Below, piece by piece: positions 17,201 through 23,793 of a DNA stretch of 32,385 nucleotides (within the stretch, counting starts at the first letter, position 1; each line of letters opens with the position of its first letter). The notes below the pieces were generated by a model. It ran no database searches. It was not told where the DNA came from and saw nothing but the letters and a program-made list of their open reading frames with translations. Origin of the DNA: Chitinophagaceae bacterium (GTDB lineage Bacteria > Bacteroidota > Bacteroidia > Chitinophagales > Chitinophagaceae); assembly GCA_947455215.1 (NCBI GenBank), contig CANGNA010000051.1, forward strand, positions 1 through 32,385, given 5' to 3'. Both the position numbers and the translations under genes were made by a program.

Positions 17201-17465
17201 TAGCCTCGCCGGCGCTGGTGGCATCGCTGGTCATATACTTCATGCCGGGCGTACCGTTGATGGCCTTCTCCATCTGTATCAGTACCGAGTTCACCAGCAC
17301 ATTGGCACTGGCACCCGGGTAGGCTATATTCACCACCACCATGGGCGGTGCTATAGAGGGGTATTGAGACACGGGGAGTGTCTCTATAGCCAATACGCCC
17401 ATAAAAATGATGACAAGCGACATCACTATGGCCAGTACGGGCCTTTGAATGAATTTATTGAACAT
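14199..17465 (-). CDS. RND efflux pump, inner-membrane permease (HAE1/AcrB family)
   Basis: A 1088-residue proton-driven multidrug-type pump with the usual 12-helix, two-half layout. It starts MFNKFIQRPVLAIVMSLVI, has the porter-domain signature VNIAYPGASANVLVNSV, and the relay motifs GIVVDNAIVVVEAV in TM4 (D409, N410) and GLLGKNAVLIVEFA in TM10 (K940). E. coli AcrB has an Asp-Asp pair at the first place; here the second is Asn, a variant I associate with many Bacteroidota homologues. The C-terminus is longer than usual, with a run of eight lysines followed by FNLFAKEDEDYS. Substrates cannot be predicted. Middle gene of the operon: 27 bases after the adaptor, overlapping the channel gene. Confidence 0.95.
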   Translation of the reverse strand: MFNKFIQRPVLAIVMSLVIIFMGVLAIETLPVSQYPSIAPPMVVVNIAYPGASANVLVNSVLIQMEKAINGTPGMKYMTSDATSAGEATIQVVFDLGTDPNQAMVNVKTRIEQVTNLLPELVQREGLVVSYTSPNMLMYVNLYSKDPKADEKFLYNFAGVNIIPELSRLKGVGSAKILGSRSYAMRVWLKPDRMRAYNVATDEVMEALAQQSIIGSPGRIGQASGKKSQSLEYVLTYAGRYNTAEQYKDVIIKSNPNGEILHLGDIADVELGSEFYDIYSNMDGHPSAAITLKQTYGSNASEVIKEVKDKLEELKKAGFPPGMDYQISYDVSSFLDASIEKVIHTLGEAFILVALVVFIFLGDWRSTLIPTLAVPVSLIGAFIFMQLFGLTINLITLFALVLAIGIVVDNAIVVVEAVHTKMAEEHLSPYKAVKKVLGEISGAIIAITLLMTAVFIPVAFMTGPVGVFYRQFSITMATSIVISGLVALTLTPVLCAMILKNTHGQPRKKTIMNKALDAFNAWFDKVTGRYASFLRSIVNRRVVTFGLLLAFCGGIWLTSATLPSGFIPNEDQGMVYAIIQTPPGSTLERTNDIAKQLQGIAGKVEGVQSVSALAGYEVLTEGRGSNAGTCLINLKTWADRKHSAKEIIEELEEKAKVIPGATIEFFEPPAVPGYGAAGGFSLRLLDKTGTGDYKEFGKVNDEFMAALKRRKELAGLFTFFAANYPQYELEIDNKAAMQKGVSIGKAMNNLSILIGSTYEQGFIRFGMFYKVYVQAAPEYRQLPEDVLNLYIKNNKDEMVPYSAFMKIKKSQGLNEITRYNMYTSSAINGAPAIGYSSGEAIIAIQEEAARLPRGYGIDWLGLSKDEVGRGNEALYIFLIVLAFVYMVLAAQYESFILPLAVILSLPVGVFGALLLLKLMGLSNDVYAQVGLVMLVGLLGKNAVLIVEFAVQKQQEGFTIMEAAIEGARVRFRPILMTSFAFIAGLIPLLFATGPGALGNRTIGASSAGGMLLGTVFGVIVVPGLYYVFASLANGRKLIRDEDEVPLSEDFVHNKKKKKKKKFNLFAKEDEDYSIMAKNNGHDAEGHKI

Positions 17466-17492
17466 GTTGTTTTGTTTTTGGTTGATGGTGAA

Positions 17493-18572
17493 TTATTCTG
17501 CAGGCAGCTTCAGGCGACCTATTACCGTGCGCGGCTCTTCGTAGTTAAAGGCTATCTTATCATTATCCTTCACTTTGCGCAAGCCCTCCAATAGTATCTT
17601 ATCCGTCTCTGCCAGTCCGCTGGTCACCACATACAAGTCTTCCATATCGGCACCAACGGTTATCTCCCGCGATCTTACTGTATTATCCTTATCTACAACA
17701 AAAACGTACTTTTTGTCCAACACTTCAAACGTTGCTTTCTGCGGAATGACCAGCGCATTTTTAATAGGTGCATCCAGCCTTATATTGCCGGTCTCGCCAT
17801 GTCGCAACAACCCTTCAGGATTAGGGAAGGTAGCGCGGAAGGGGATGTTGCCGGTCTCATTATCAAAGTCGGCCTCTATGGTTTCCACTACGCCGGTATG
17901 ATCAAACATTTTGTTATTGGCCATCATTAACTGTGCAACAGGTTTGCTCTTTTCTGCCTTGGCTTTATAGTCCAGGTATTCGGCTTCAGGCACATTAAAG
18001 TATACCCACATCTTGCTGTTATCGCTCAGTGTGGTTAGTAAAGCACCTTCATCTACAAGGCTACCCTGCCTCACCTGGAACTTGTCTATGATACCATCGA
18101 ACGGAGCGCGTATCTCTGTAAACTGGAGGTGCACTTTCGATAATTCCAGCTCGGCCTTGGCCTTGTCCAGTTTGGCTTTGGCCATAGCCAGTTCGTTGAC
18201 CGATACTACATTTCTATCTGCCAGCGATTTGGTGTTCTGGTATTCTATTTGTGCAAAATTCACTTCGGCCTGCGCCTTCTGCAGCTCGGCCTGGTATAGT
18301 TTGGGCATTATCTGGAAGAGTACCTGGCCCTGCTTTACATGCTGGCCCTCATCAACAAATATCTTGTCCAGGTAGCCGCGCTCCTGCGCACGCACTTCTA
18401 TATGTTGTATCGCCTTTATCTGGCACACGTATTGTTTTACAATACCGGTGTCCATCTTCAGCGGACTGGTGACCAGCAGCTTAGATGCTATTTCCTTTTC
18501 TTTCTTTTCCTGGTGGCAGCCGGTGCCGCACAGCATGGCATACAGGCCTGCTAAGAGGAGTGTCCTTCTCAT
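17493..18572 (-). CDS. RND efflux periplasmic adaptor (HlyD/MFP family) lipoprotein
   Basis: A 359-residue membrane-fusion protein. I chose the ATG at 18572 because it begins a lipoprotein signal (MRRTLLLAGLYAMLCGTGC, Cys19); the frame extends upstream to 18659 without similarity to family members. It has a lipoyl half-domain (GYLDKIFVDEGQHVKQGQVL), a short alpha-hairpin with AELQKAQAEVNFAQIEY, the second lipoyl half (IRAPFDGIIDKFQVRQGSLV), a beta-barrel domain and the membrane-proximal domain. It bridges the pump to the outer-membrane channel. First gene of the three-gene operon. No clean TAnnTTTG promoter precedes it; the nearest look-alike is TATGTTTT about 80 bases upstream. Confidence 0.92.
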   Translation of the reverse strand: MRRTLLLAGLYAMLCGTGCHQEKKEKEIASKLLVTSPLKMDTGIVKQYVCQIKAIQHIEVRAQERGYLDKIFVDEGQHVKQGQVLFQIMPKLYQAELQKAQAEVNFAQIEYQNTKSLADRNVVSVNELAMAKAKLDKAKAELELSKVHLQFTEIRAPFDGIIDKFQVRQGSLVDEGALLTTLSDNSKMWVYFNVPEAEYLDYKAKAEKSKPVAQLMMANNKMFDHTGVVETIEADFDNETGNIPFRATFPNPEGLLRHGETGNIRLDAPIKNALVIPQKATFEVLDKKYVFVVDKDNTVRSREITVGADMEDLYVVTSGLAETDKILLEGLRKVKDNDKIAFNYEEPRTVIGRLKLPAE

Positions 18573-18732
18573 AAATTTTGGTATTTGGATCGATGTGAAA
18601 TTGGTGACGATATAACTGGACGCCCGCACTATGTAAAAACATATTGCAGCATCAGGCACATATTGATGTGCCGCTTTTCAATTGATAAACCAAGGAAACA
18701 GCAGGCAGAGTCGCCGCTGTGCAAAAAAGATA

Positions 18733-19140
18733 TCAGACCCTGATAGATCTGTAACGTAAATAGATAGGTGTGGCTAAATAGTACCCCGGCTGTTCCGATT
18801 GCCGCGCTCTTGCTTTACTGTGTACGTCATGTACGGAAAAATAGGTATAAAAGACAGGCGCATAGAAAGACAATGCCTGTGTCCATTTTTTGGTCTCCAC
18901 CTGGTCGTCGTCATCATCATCGTCCGGCGATATGGTCATCTTATATTTAGGCCGGGTAACATAACGCTTGCGGAAGTCGGAGGATAGCGCTTTCTGCTGA
19001 AGTTGCATCTTCGCTGCAGTGTGTTTTACCACAAACGCTATTGCAGTATTGGCAGAATGTGTTGCCTGGGCCGGGGTATGATTATATCCCCCTGCCAAAA
19101 GCAAAAGCAACGATATAACAAAGCCTGATATCCACCGCAT
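18733..19140 (-). CDS. Small exported protein with poly-Asp tract, hypothetical
   Basis: A 135-residue protein that I do not recognise. The ATG at 19140 opens a good signal sequence (MRWISGFVISLLLLLAGGY); an upstream in-frame ATG at 19218 would bury this inside the protein. The mature part contains PDDDDDDDQ, seven aspartates encoded by mixed GAC/GAT codons, and a Tyr/Phe-rich stretch (FYAPVFYTYFSV). A TAATTTTG (minus strand, 19149-19156) matches the -7 consensus but lies so close to the ATG that it would imply a leaderless message. It may be periplasmic or surface-located, possibly cation-binding through the Asp run; that is only inference. Confidence 0.55.
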   Translation of the reverse strand: MRWISGFVISLLLLLAGGYNHTPAQATHSANTAIAFVVKHTAAKMQLQQKALSSDFRKRYVTRPKYKMTISPDDDDDDDQVETKKWTQALSFYAPVFYTYFSVHDVHSKARARQSEQPGYYLATPIYLRYRSIRV

Positions 19141-19299
19141 AAGTGGCTCAAAATTAATTAACGCACCATATCGCCATCTTACTGTATTGTTAAAATAACA
19201 CAGCGTAGCAACAGGCACCAGCCGCTATTAACTTTTTGAAAAGACATGGCCACAACCTGCTATGTTGCTGAAATAAACTATTTTTACGAAAATATATCT

Positions 19300-20058
19300 A
19301 TGGAGAACAAACGGTTGGCCATCATTGTGCCTTACAGGGATCGTGCAGCGCATCTGGCTGTATTTCTCCCACATATGATCAACTATCTGAAAGATATCGA
19401 TTATAAAATATTTGTAATTGAACAAGACAACAACCACTTTTTCAACAAGGCCACATTGCTGAATATTGGGTTTGACCTTACTAAGGATAATTTTGATTAT
19501 TTCTGTTTTCATGATATAGATTTCGTTCCTATAGACGGGGATTATAGTTATCACAAAGGTGTTGTTCACCTGGTGGGACAACCCGAACAACATAATTGGA
19601 AAATGCCTTCTGAGCAGTGGATGGGCGGTGTATTTATGTATGATAAGGAAACCTTTTTGAAACAGAATGGTTTCTCGAACAATTACTGGGGATGGGGTAA
19701 AGAAGATGATGAGGTGTGGTACCGCTGTCAGTTGATGGGTGTAAAAGTGGAAAGACGCCCAGGAAGATACAGCAGCCTGGAACACGAACGCTATATAGAC
19801 AAGCACCTGTTTACAGATAATAAGGAGTATTGGGAGAAACTGAAAGAAAGGATGGTGAACGGCACCTTTATTGACGGCTATTCCCAACTAAACTATACTA
19901 AGAACAGCGAAACGCAACTCAATGATAAGGCTGTTCATGTAAAGGTTGATTTTCCATATACCAAAGAAGGAGGGATCACTAAAACAGAATTCCTGCTGGG
20001 AAAATGGAAATACCGTTTAGGCTCCATTAAGAGGAAAATACTGGGCTCAAAAAAATGA
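19300..20058 (+). CDS. GT7 (beta-1,4-galactosyltransferase-like) glycosyltransferase, copy 1
   Basis: A 252-residue GT-A-fold enzyme. I chose the ATG at 19300 (MENKRLAIIV) because the second copy starts at the same alignment position; an ATG at 19246 would add 18 unconserved residues. Motifs follow the animal beta-4-galactosyltransferase order: VPYRDR (10-15), FNKATLLNIGF (48-58), the metal-site HDIDFVP (71-77), and WMGGVFMYDKETF with NGFSNNYWGWGKEDDE (123-138), the donor/acceptor and catalytic signature. It should transfer Gal or a related sugar from UDP-sugar; there is no signal anchor, so it acts in the cytoplasm. The region is more AT-rich than neighbouring genes. It is convergent with its paralogue. 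Confidence 0.85.
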   Translation: MENKRLAIIVPYRDRAAHLAVFLPHMINYLKDIDYKIFVIEQDNNHFFNKATLLNIGFDLTKDNFDYFCFHDIDFVPIDGDYSYHKGVVHLVGQPEQHNWKMPSEQWMGGVFMYDKETFLKQNGFSNNYWGWGKEDDEVWYRCQLMGVKVERRPGRYSSLEHERYIDKHLFTDNKEYWEKLKERMVNGTFIDGYSQLNYTKNSETQLNDKAVHVKVDFPYTKEGGITKTEFLLGKWKYRLGSIKRKILGSKK

Positions 20059-20060
20059 TA

Positions 20061-20100
20061 TTAAGTAAAAAGGTTGGCAAATGCCAACCTTTTTACTTAA
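20061..20100. terminator. Bidirectional terminator, perfect 19-bp palindrome
   Basis: Arms 20061-20079 and 20082-20100 are exact reverse complements around a two-base AA centre. The core is AAAAAGGTTGGCA / TGCCAACCTTTTT, so each strand has a GC-containing stem followed by a T-run. It lies between the stops of the two convergent GT7 genes and should serve both. Confidence 0.88.
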
Positions 20101-20116
20101 AGACCTTGCCTGGTCG

Positions 20117-20887
20117 TTATAACTTCTTTCCCATGATCTGCCTTCGTGTCTTTCCGAGCCAGAACCGAAACTTGCCGTATTTATCTTTCAGGTTGTATTT
20201 CACCGAGGAATAATTAACCTGTGCATTCATCTCAAAATCAACAGTTATCACTACGGATTGCTCTGAAAATGCCTTTTTCTTCACAACAGTATATTTGGTT
20301 GTTGACAGCCCCTCACTAAAGTCCCCCTTTTTAAACTTTTCTGCCGCCTCTGCCCTTACCTGTGTATTGTATTCCAGGAGTGCATCATCCTTCATCCTGA
20401 AGTGCTTTAATGCGCGATACAAACCATGGCGATCAGTTATCGGGATTTTCGCTGCAATAACGCGCATGTACAATTCATCATCCTCACGTCCCCAACCCCA
20501 ATAATTATTTGAAAAACCGTTTATTTCTAAAAAAGACTTTTTCTCAAACATTACCACGCCACCCATTGATTCAGGGTACGGTAGCTGCCAGTTGAATGAT
20601 TCATAACCACTGGCAATACGGGTAACATTTTTGTTGTAACTGTAGTCAGCATCAACAGGGATCAGGTCAACATCGTGGAATACAAAATAGTCATATTCAT
20701 TCAAATTCTCCTGAAAACCAATATTGAGTAGTGTGGCCCTGTTAAATGGCAAACTATTTCCCTGCTCAATAAAAAAGATCGTATAATCAATGCCTTTTAT
20801 ATATTGTTCCATATACGGAACAAATTCCTTTCTATGTTCCGCCCTGTCCCGGTAAGGTACTATTATAGCCAGCTTTTCCTTTTGCAT
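20117..20887 (-). CDS. GT7 (beta-1,4-galactosyltransferase-like) glycosyltransferase, copy 2
   Basis: A 256-residue paralogue of the gene at 19300 with the same motif positions: VPYRDR (10-15), FNRATLLNIGF (48-58), HDVDLIP (71-77, close to the animal DVDLIP site), SMGGVVMFEKKSF and NGFSNNYWGWGREDDE (123-138). The two proteins are clearly homologous but diverge after ~145, so they may use different acceptors. No membrane anchor or signal. A TATTTTTG -7 match lies just upstream. Like its partner it is AT-rich. The convergent, rather than tandem, arrangement argues against simple recent duplication in place. Confidence 0.86.
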   Translation of the reverse strand: MQKEKLAIIVPYRDRAEHRKEFVPYMEQYIKGIDYTIFFIEQGNSLPFNRATLLNIGFQENLNEYDYFVFHDVDLIPVDADYSYNKNVTRIASGYESFNWQLPYPESMGGVVMFEKKSFLEINGFSNNYWGWGREDDELYMRVIAAKIPITDRHGLYRALKHFRMKDDALLEYNTQVRAEAAEKFKKGDFSEGLSTTKYTVVKKKAFSEQSVVITVDFEMNAQVNYSSVKYNLKDKYGKFRFWLGKTRRQIMGKKL

Positions 20888-20903
20888 TTGTTGTCTGTTA
20901 TTA

Positions 20904-20911
20904 CAAAAATA
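20904..20911 (-). promoter_or_regulatory. Putative -7 element for GT7 copy 2
   Basis: Reads TATTTTTG on the minus strand, an exact TAnnTTTG match, 16 bases upstream of the ATG at 20887. No strict TTG is seen at the -33 position. Confidence 0.4.
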
Positions 20912-20980
20912 CTGCTTTTCTGCCGAACCGATATTAACTTCCTGTTCGCTTAACCAAGCCTGGTTGGCTTCGGCAGGTGT

Positions 20981-21010
20981 AAAAAAAGCCGCCCCATTTA
21001 CGGAGCGGCC
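20981..21010 (-). terminator. Intrinsic terminator of clpX
   Basis: On the minus strand GCCGCTCC pairs with GGGGCGGC (one mismatch) around a six-base loop, followed by seven T. It lies about 24 bases beyond the clpX stop. Confidence 0.82.
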
Positions 21011-21033
21011 TATTAAGAATACTGTTTGATAAT

Positions 21034-22275
21034 TTAAGCTGCTTTCAGATGTTCCAGCTTGGTGTGCTCGATCATCTGGCGGGCATAGTCGAGTGTTACT
21101 TCAAACTTGCCATCATGTTGCTGCGTAGGCATATCGAACATAGCATCTGTCAGTATCATCTCGCAGATAGCGCGCAGACCGCGACCACCCAATTTATACT
21201 GCACGGCCTTTTCCACCATGTAGTCCAGCGCTTCGTCTTCTACCTCCAGCATGATACCGTCGAAGTCGAACAGGCGCTTATACTGTTTAACCAGTGCATT
21301 TTTAGGTTCTGTAAGAATGCGCTTCAGCGAATCCTTATCGAGAGGGTTCAGGTACGTGACAATAGGCAGTCGGCCGAGCAACTCTGGTATCAAACCGAAC
21401 GTGCGAAGATCCTGCGCATTCACATACTGCAGCAGGTTGGCGCGGTCTACATCTTTAGACGCCTTGATGGCGTTATAACCTATAGATGCGGTCTGCACCC
21501 TGCGGGCGATCATCTTGTCGATACCTTCGAAAGCACCGCCGCATATAAAGAGGATATTGGTGGTATTTACCTTTATCATCTTCTGCTCCGGATGCTTGCG
21601 GCCACCTTGTGGCGGCACCAGCACTTCTGATCCCTCCAGCAGCTTCAGCATAGCCTGCTGCACACCTTCACCGCTAACATCGCGGGTTATGGATGGGTTA
21701 TCGCTCTTACGACCGATCTTATCTATTTCGTCGATATAAACAATGCCACGCTCCGCAGCAGCTACATCGTAGTTGCTTGCCTGCAACAGGCGCGATAAGA
21801 TACTTTCTACATCTTCGCCTACATAACCTGCTTCTGTAAACACGGTAGCATCTACAATGGCAAACGGCACCTGCAGCAGGCGGGCAATGGTTTTGGCCAG
21901 CAGCGTTTTACCGGTGCCGGTCTCGCCTACCATTATTATGTTCGACTTTTCTATCTCCACATCGTCCTGCATGGGCATGCTCAGGCGCTTATAGTGGTTA
22001 TATATAGCCACAGACAGCACCTTCTTTGCATCTTCCTGGCCTATAACATACTGATCCAGGAAAGCCTTTACCTCCTGCGGTTTGTACAATTTATTGCGTT
22101 CGATCTCCGGTTGTGCCTGGGCTTTCGGTTTGTCGCTGGTAGCTTCTGTAAGCAATGCATGTGCATTTTCTATACACTGATCGCAGATATTGCCTTTAAG
22201 GCCGGTAAAAAGAATGTTCACCTCGCTTTCCGAACGATCACAGAACGAACATTTTTTTTCGGTTTGTTTAGCCAT
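21034..22275 (-). CDS. clpX: ATP-dependent Clp protease ATP-binding subunit ClpX
   Basis: A 413-residue AAA+ unfoldase that recognises tagged proteins and threads them into ClpP. It has the N-terminal zinc-binding domain (C9, C12, C31, C34), Walker A GETGTGKT, the pore loop GYVGEDVES, Walker [12 protein letters not shown], the arginine-finger region [12 protein letters not shown] and sensor 2 [10 protein letters not shown]. Length and layout match the family. The ClpP-docking loop reads SIGYNA where E. coli has IGF, a conservative Phe-to-Tyr change. clpP is not adjacent: the next gene upstream is a thioredoxin-like protein and the next downstream a glycosyltransferase. It has its own predicted promoter and terminator and so looks monocistronic. 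Confidence 0.97.
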   Translation of the reverse strand: MAKQTEKKCSFCDRSESEVNILFTGLKGNICDQCIENAHALLTEATSDKPKAQAQPEIERNKLYKPQEVKAFLDQYVIGQEDAKKVLSVAIYNHYKRLSMPMQDDVEIEKSNIIMVGETGTGKTLLAKTIARLLQVPFAIVDATVFTEAGYVGEDVESILSRLLQASNYDVAAAERGIVYIDEIDKIGRKSDNPSITRDVSGEGVQQAMLKLLEGSEVLVPPQGGRKHPEQKMIKVNTTNILFICGGAFEGIDKMIARRVQTASIGYNAIKASKDVDRANLLQYVNAQDLRTFGLIPELLGRLPIVTYLNPLDKDSLKRILTEPKNALVKQYKRLFDFDGIMLEVEDEALDYMVEKAVQYKLGGRGLRAICEMILTDAMFDMPTQQHDGKFEVTLDYARQMIEHTKLEHLKAA

Positions 22276-22301
22276 TTAGTTTGTTTACTTATTTGGGACC
22301 G

Positions 22302-22309
22302 CAAAGTTA
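22302..22309 (-). promoter_or_regulatory. Putative -7 element for clpX
   Basis: Reads TAACTTTG on the minus strand, an exact TAnnTTTG match, 26 bases upstream of the clpX ATG. A strict TTG -33 box is not visible. Confidence 0.5.
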
Positions 22310-22359
22310 CGGAAAAGTGACCGGATAAGGCATTTATATGCGTATGCGCTTCCGGGAAA

Positions 22360-22384
22360 CAAAAAGGCAGGGTTGTCCCCTGCC
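22360..22384 (-). terminator. Intrinsic terminator of the thioredoxin-like gene
   Basis: GGCAGGG and CCCTGCC form a perfect 7-bp stem with a five-base loop, followed on the minus strand by TTTTTG. It lies 27 bases beyond the stop at 22412 and upstream of the clpX promoter, which supports independent transcription of clpX. Confidence 0.8.
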
Positions 22385-22411
22385 ATAGATAATAATTATC
22401 TCGTATGGTTA

Positions 22412-23014
22412 TCAACGCCCTACCGGCGGCATGTCTGATGTTACCGGTCCGTTCGACAGGCCCCAGGTTTGCACAAAGGTCTTTTGCCAATTCTCCCAAA
22501 GCGGTTGGCTCTTTACTTTGTTCTCTGTAAAAAAGCGCACAACCATTTCCATACCTTTTACGTCCTGGTAGCCCGGTACCGGCATAGTGCCCTGGAAGTA
22601 TGGCTCCATAAAGATGCTTGTCGGGTATGAGATACTAGGCAAAGAAGTCATCAGTTCTGATGCAAACGTATGTATACGCTTGGCGGGGTCGTAGTAGTAT
22701 TCCTTCCCCATAAACCGGAAGGTATCCTTACGCTCAGCATTAAAACGGACGCAATAGAAATTCTCATTCATATAGCGCACCACATCAGGGTTGGTAAATG
22801 TGGTAGCTTCCATTTTCTTACACCAACCACACCAATCCGTATACATATCTATATATACACGCTTGGGCTTGCCCTTCATCAATACCGGCAGGTCCTGTAC
22901 CGACACCCAATTGATGTGTTCTTCCGCCGGGGCCGGGGCCAGCTTTTTCATCTTTGCTATTCCACCCGGCACAAATGCCAGCAACGCGAAAGCAAAAAGT
23001 AAAATACGTTTCAT
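22412..23014 (-). CDS. Exported thioredoxin-fold protein
   Basis: A 200-residue protein. I chose the ATG at 23014, which opens a signal peptide (MKRILLFAFALLAFVPGGIA); the frame runs further upstream but would overlap the divergent ubiX. A thioredoxin-like domain follows, with VYIDMYTDWCGWCKKMEATTF, whose CGWC pair is C62/C65, and a cis-Pro region at SYPTSIFME. This matches the thioredoxin_7/DUF255-like proteins common in Bacteroidota envelopes. It likely reduces or isomerises disulfides in the periplasm, but no partner is encoded nearby. It is divergent from ubiX over 70 bases and has its own terminator. Confidence 0.85.
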   Translation of the reverse strand: MKRILLFAFALLAFVPGGIAKMKKLAPAPAEEHINWVSVQDLPVLMKGKPKRVYIDMYTDWCGWCKKMEATTFTNPDVVRYMNENFYCVRFNAERKDTFRFMGKEYYYDPAKRIHTFASELMTSLPSISYPTSIFMEPYFQGTMPVPGYQDVKGMEMVVRFFTENKVKSQPLWENWQKTFVQTWGLSNGPVTSDMPPVGR

Positions 23015-23058
23015 TCCTAAGGCTATTTTTCCAAAAACGAATTTACAATTAATCCATG

Positions 23059-23066
23059 TAGATTTG
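23059..23066 (+). promoter_or_regulatory. Putative -7 element for ubiX
   Basis: TAGATTTG is an exact TAnnTTTG match 18 bases before the ubiX ATG at 23085. No TTG is present at the ideal -33 spacing. Confidence 0.42.
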
Positions 23067-23084
23067 TTGACAGTATTCAATTTT

Positions 23085-23648
23085 ATGACAAAAATAGCAG
23101 TAGCAGTAACAGGGGCCAGCGGATCAGTATATGCAAAAGTGTTGTTAGAAAAACTGCAGCAACTGCGCAACCAGGTGGATGAGGTAAGTGTAGTGTGGAG
23201 CGATAATGCCCGCACTGTTTGGGAGCATGAGCTGGGCGATAAAAGCTACGAACAGGTGCCTTTTAAAGCATGGGACAAGAACAATTTTTATGCACCGTTC
23301 GCCTCGGGCAGCTCTTCGTATAGCGCGCTTATCATTTGTCCGTGCAGTATGGGTACCCTGGGCCGTATAGCCGGTGGCATCAGTAACGACCTGGTGACCC
23401 GGGCTGCAGATGTAATGCTGAAAGAGCGACGCAAGCTGATCTGCGTGGTGCGCGAAACACCATACAACTTGGTGCACCTGCGCAATATGACCGCGGTAAC
23501 AGAGGCTGGCGGCATCATATGCCCCGCAACACCGTCGTTCTACAGCCGGCCGCAAACCACAGAAGAGATCGCCTATACAGTGATACAACGTGTACTGCAA
23601 TTAGCCGGGCTGGACACAGGCGGATATAAGTGGGGAGAATCTTCTTAA
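23085..23648 (+). CDS. ubiX: Flavin prenyltransferase UbiX
   Basis: A 187-residue enzyme of the UbiX/Pad1 flavoprotein family, which joins dimethylallyl phosphate to FMN to make the prenylated flavin used by UbiD-type decarboxylases. It has the FMN-binding start IAVAVTGASGSVYA, the CPCSMGTLGRIAGGISNDLV segment and AADVMLKERRKLI with VVRETPYN, all hallmark sites. I chose the ATG at 23085: the frame is open further upstream, but the family begins at MTKIAVAVTGASG and the promoter lies just before it. ubiD is not in the window. The product acts in the cytoplasm, probably in quinone biosynthesis or another decarboxylation. Confidence 0.95.
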   Translation: MTKIAVAVTGASGSVYAKVLLEKLQQLRNQVDEVSVVWSDNARTVWEHELGDKSYEQVPFKAWDKNNFYAPFASGSSSYSALIICPCSMGTLGRIAGGISNDLVTRAADVMLKERRKLICVVRETPYNLVHLRNMTAVTEAGGIICPATPSFYSRPQTTEEIAYTVIQRVLQLAGLDTGGYKWGESS

Positions 23649-23734
23649 TGGCTTAATTGCGAAATAGCTCAATGGCTTAATGCTCTTTTGCTTGATTATA
23701 ATGGAATGAAAACTAAATGAACACCATTACCACG

Positions 23735-23773
23735 TGCCATCTCCCTCTTTTTCGGAGAGGGTCGGGATGAGGC
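23735..23773 (+). repeat. REP-like interspersed hairpin element
   Basis: CCCTCT (23743-23748) pairs with AGAGGG (23756-23761) around TTTTCGG, followed by TCGGGATGAGGC. The phrase CCCTCT...GGAGAGGGTCGGG(A/G)TGAGG is one I know as a recurrent intergenic sequence of many Bacteroidota genomes. It behaves like a short palindromic REP element. There is no T-tract directly after the stem, so it is not a standard terminator. Only one copy lies in the window. Confidence 0.5.
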
Positions 23774-23793
23774 TAACCTTTTAACTTCAAACA

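Noticed and set aside
18900-18930. Trinucleotide GTC/ATC run as a microsatellite
   Set aside because: It simply encodes the seven aspartates with mixed codons and is too short and imperfect to call a repeat feature.
19228-19887. 219-residue minus-strand frame opposite GT7 copy 1
   Set aside because: The plus frame carries a complete set of GT7 motifs; the antisense product shows no recognisable domain.
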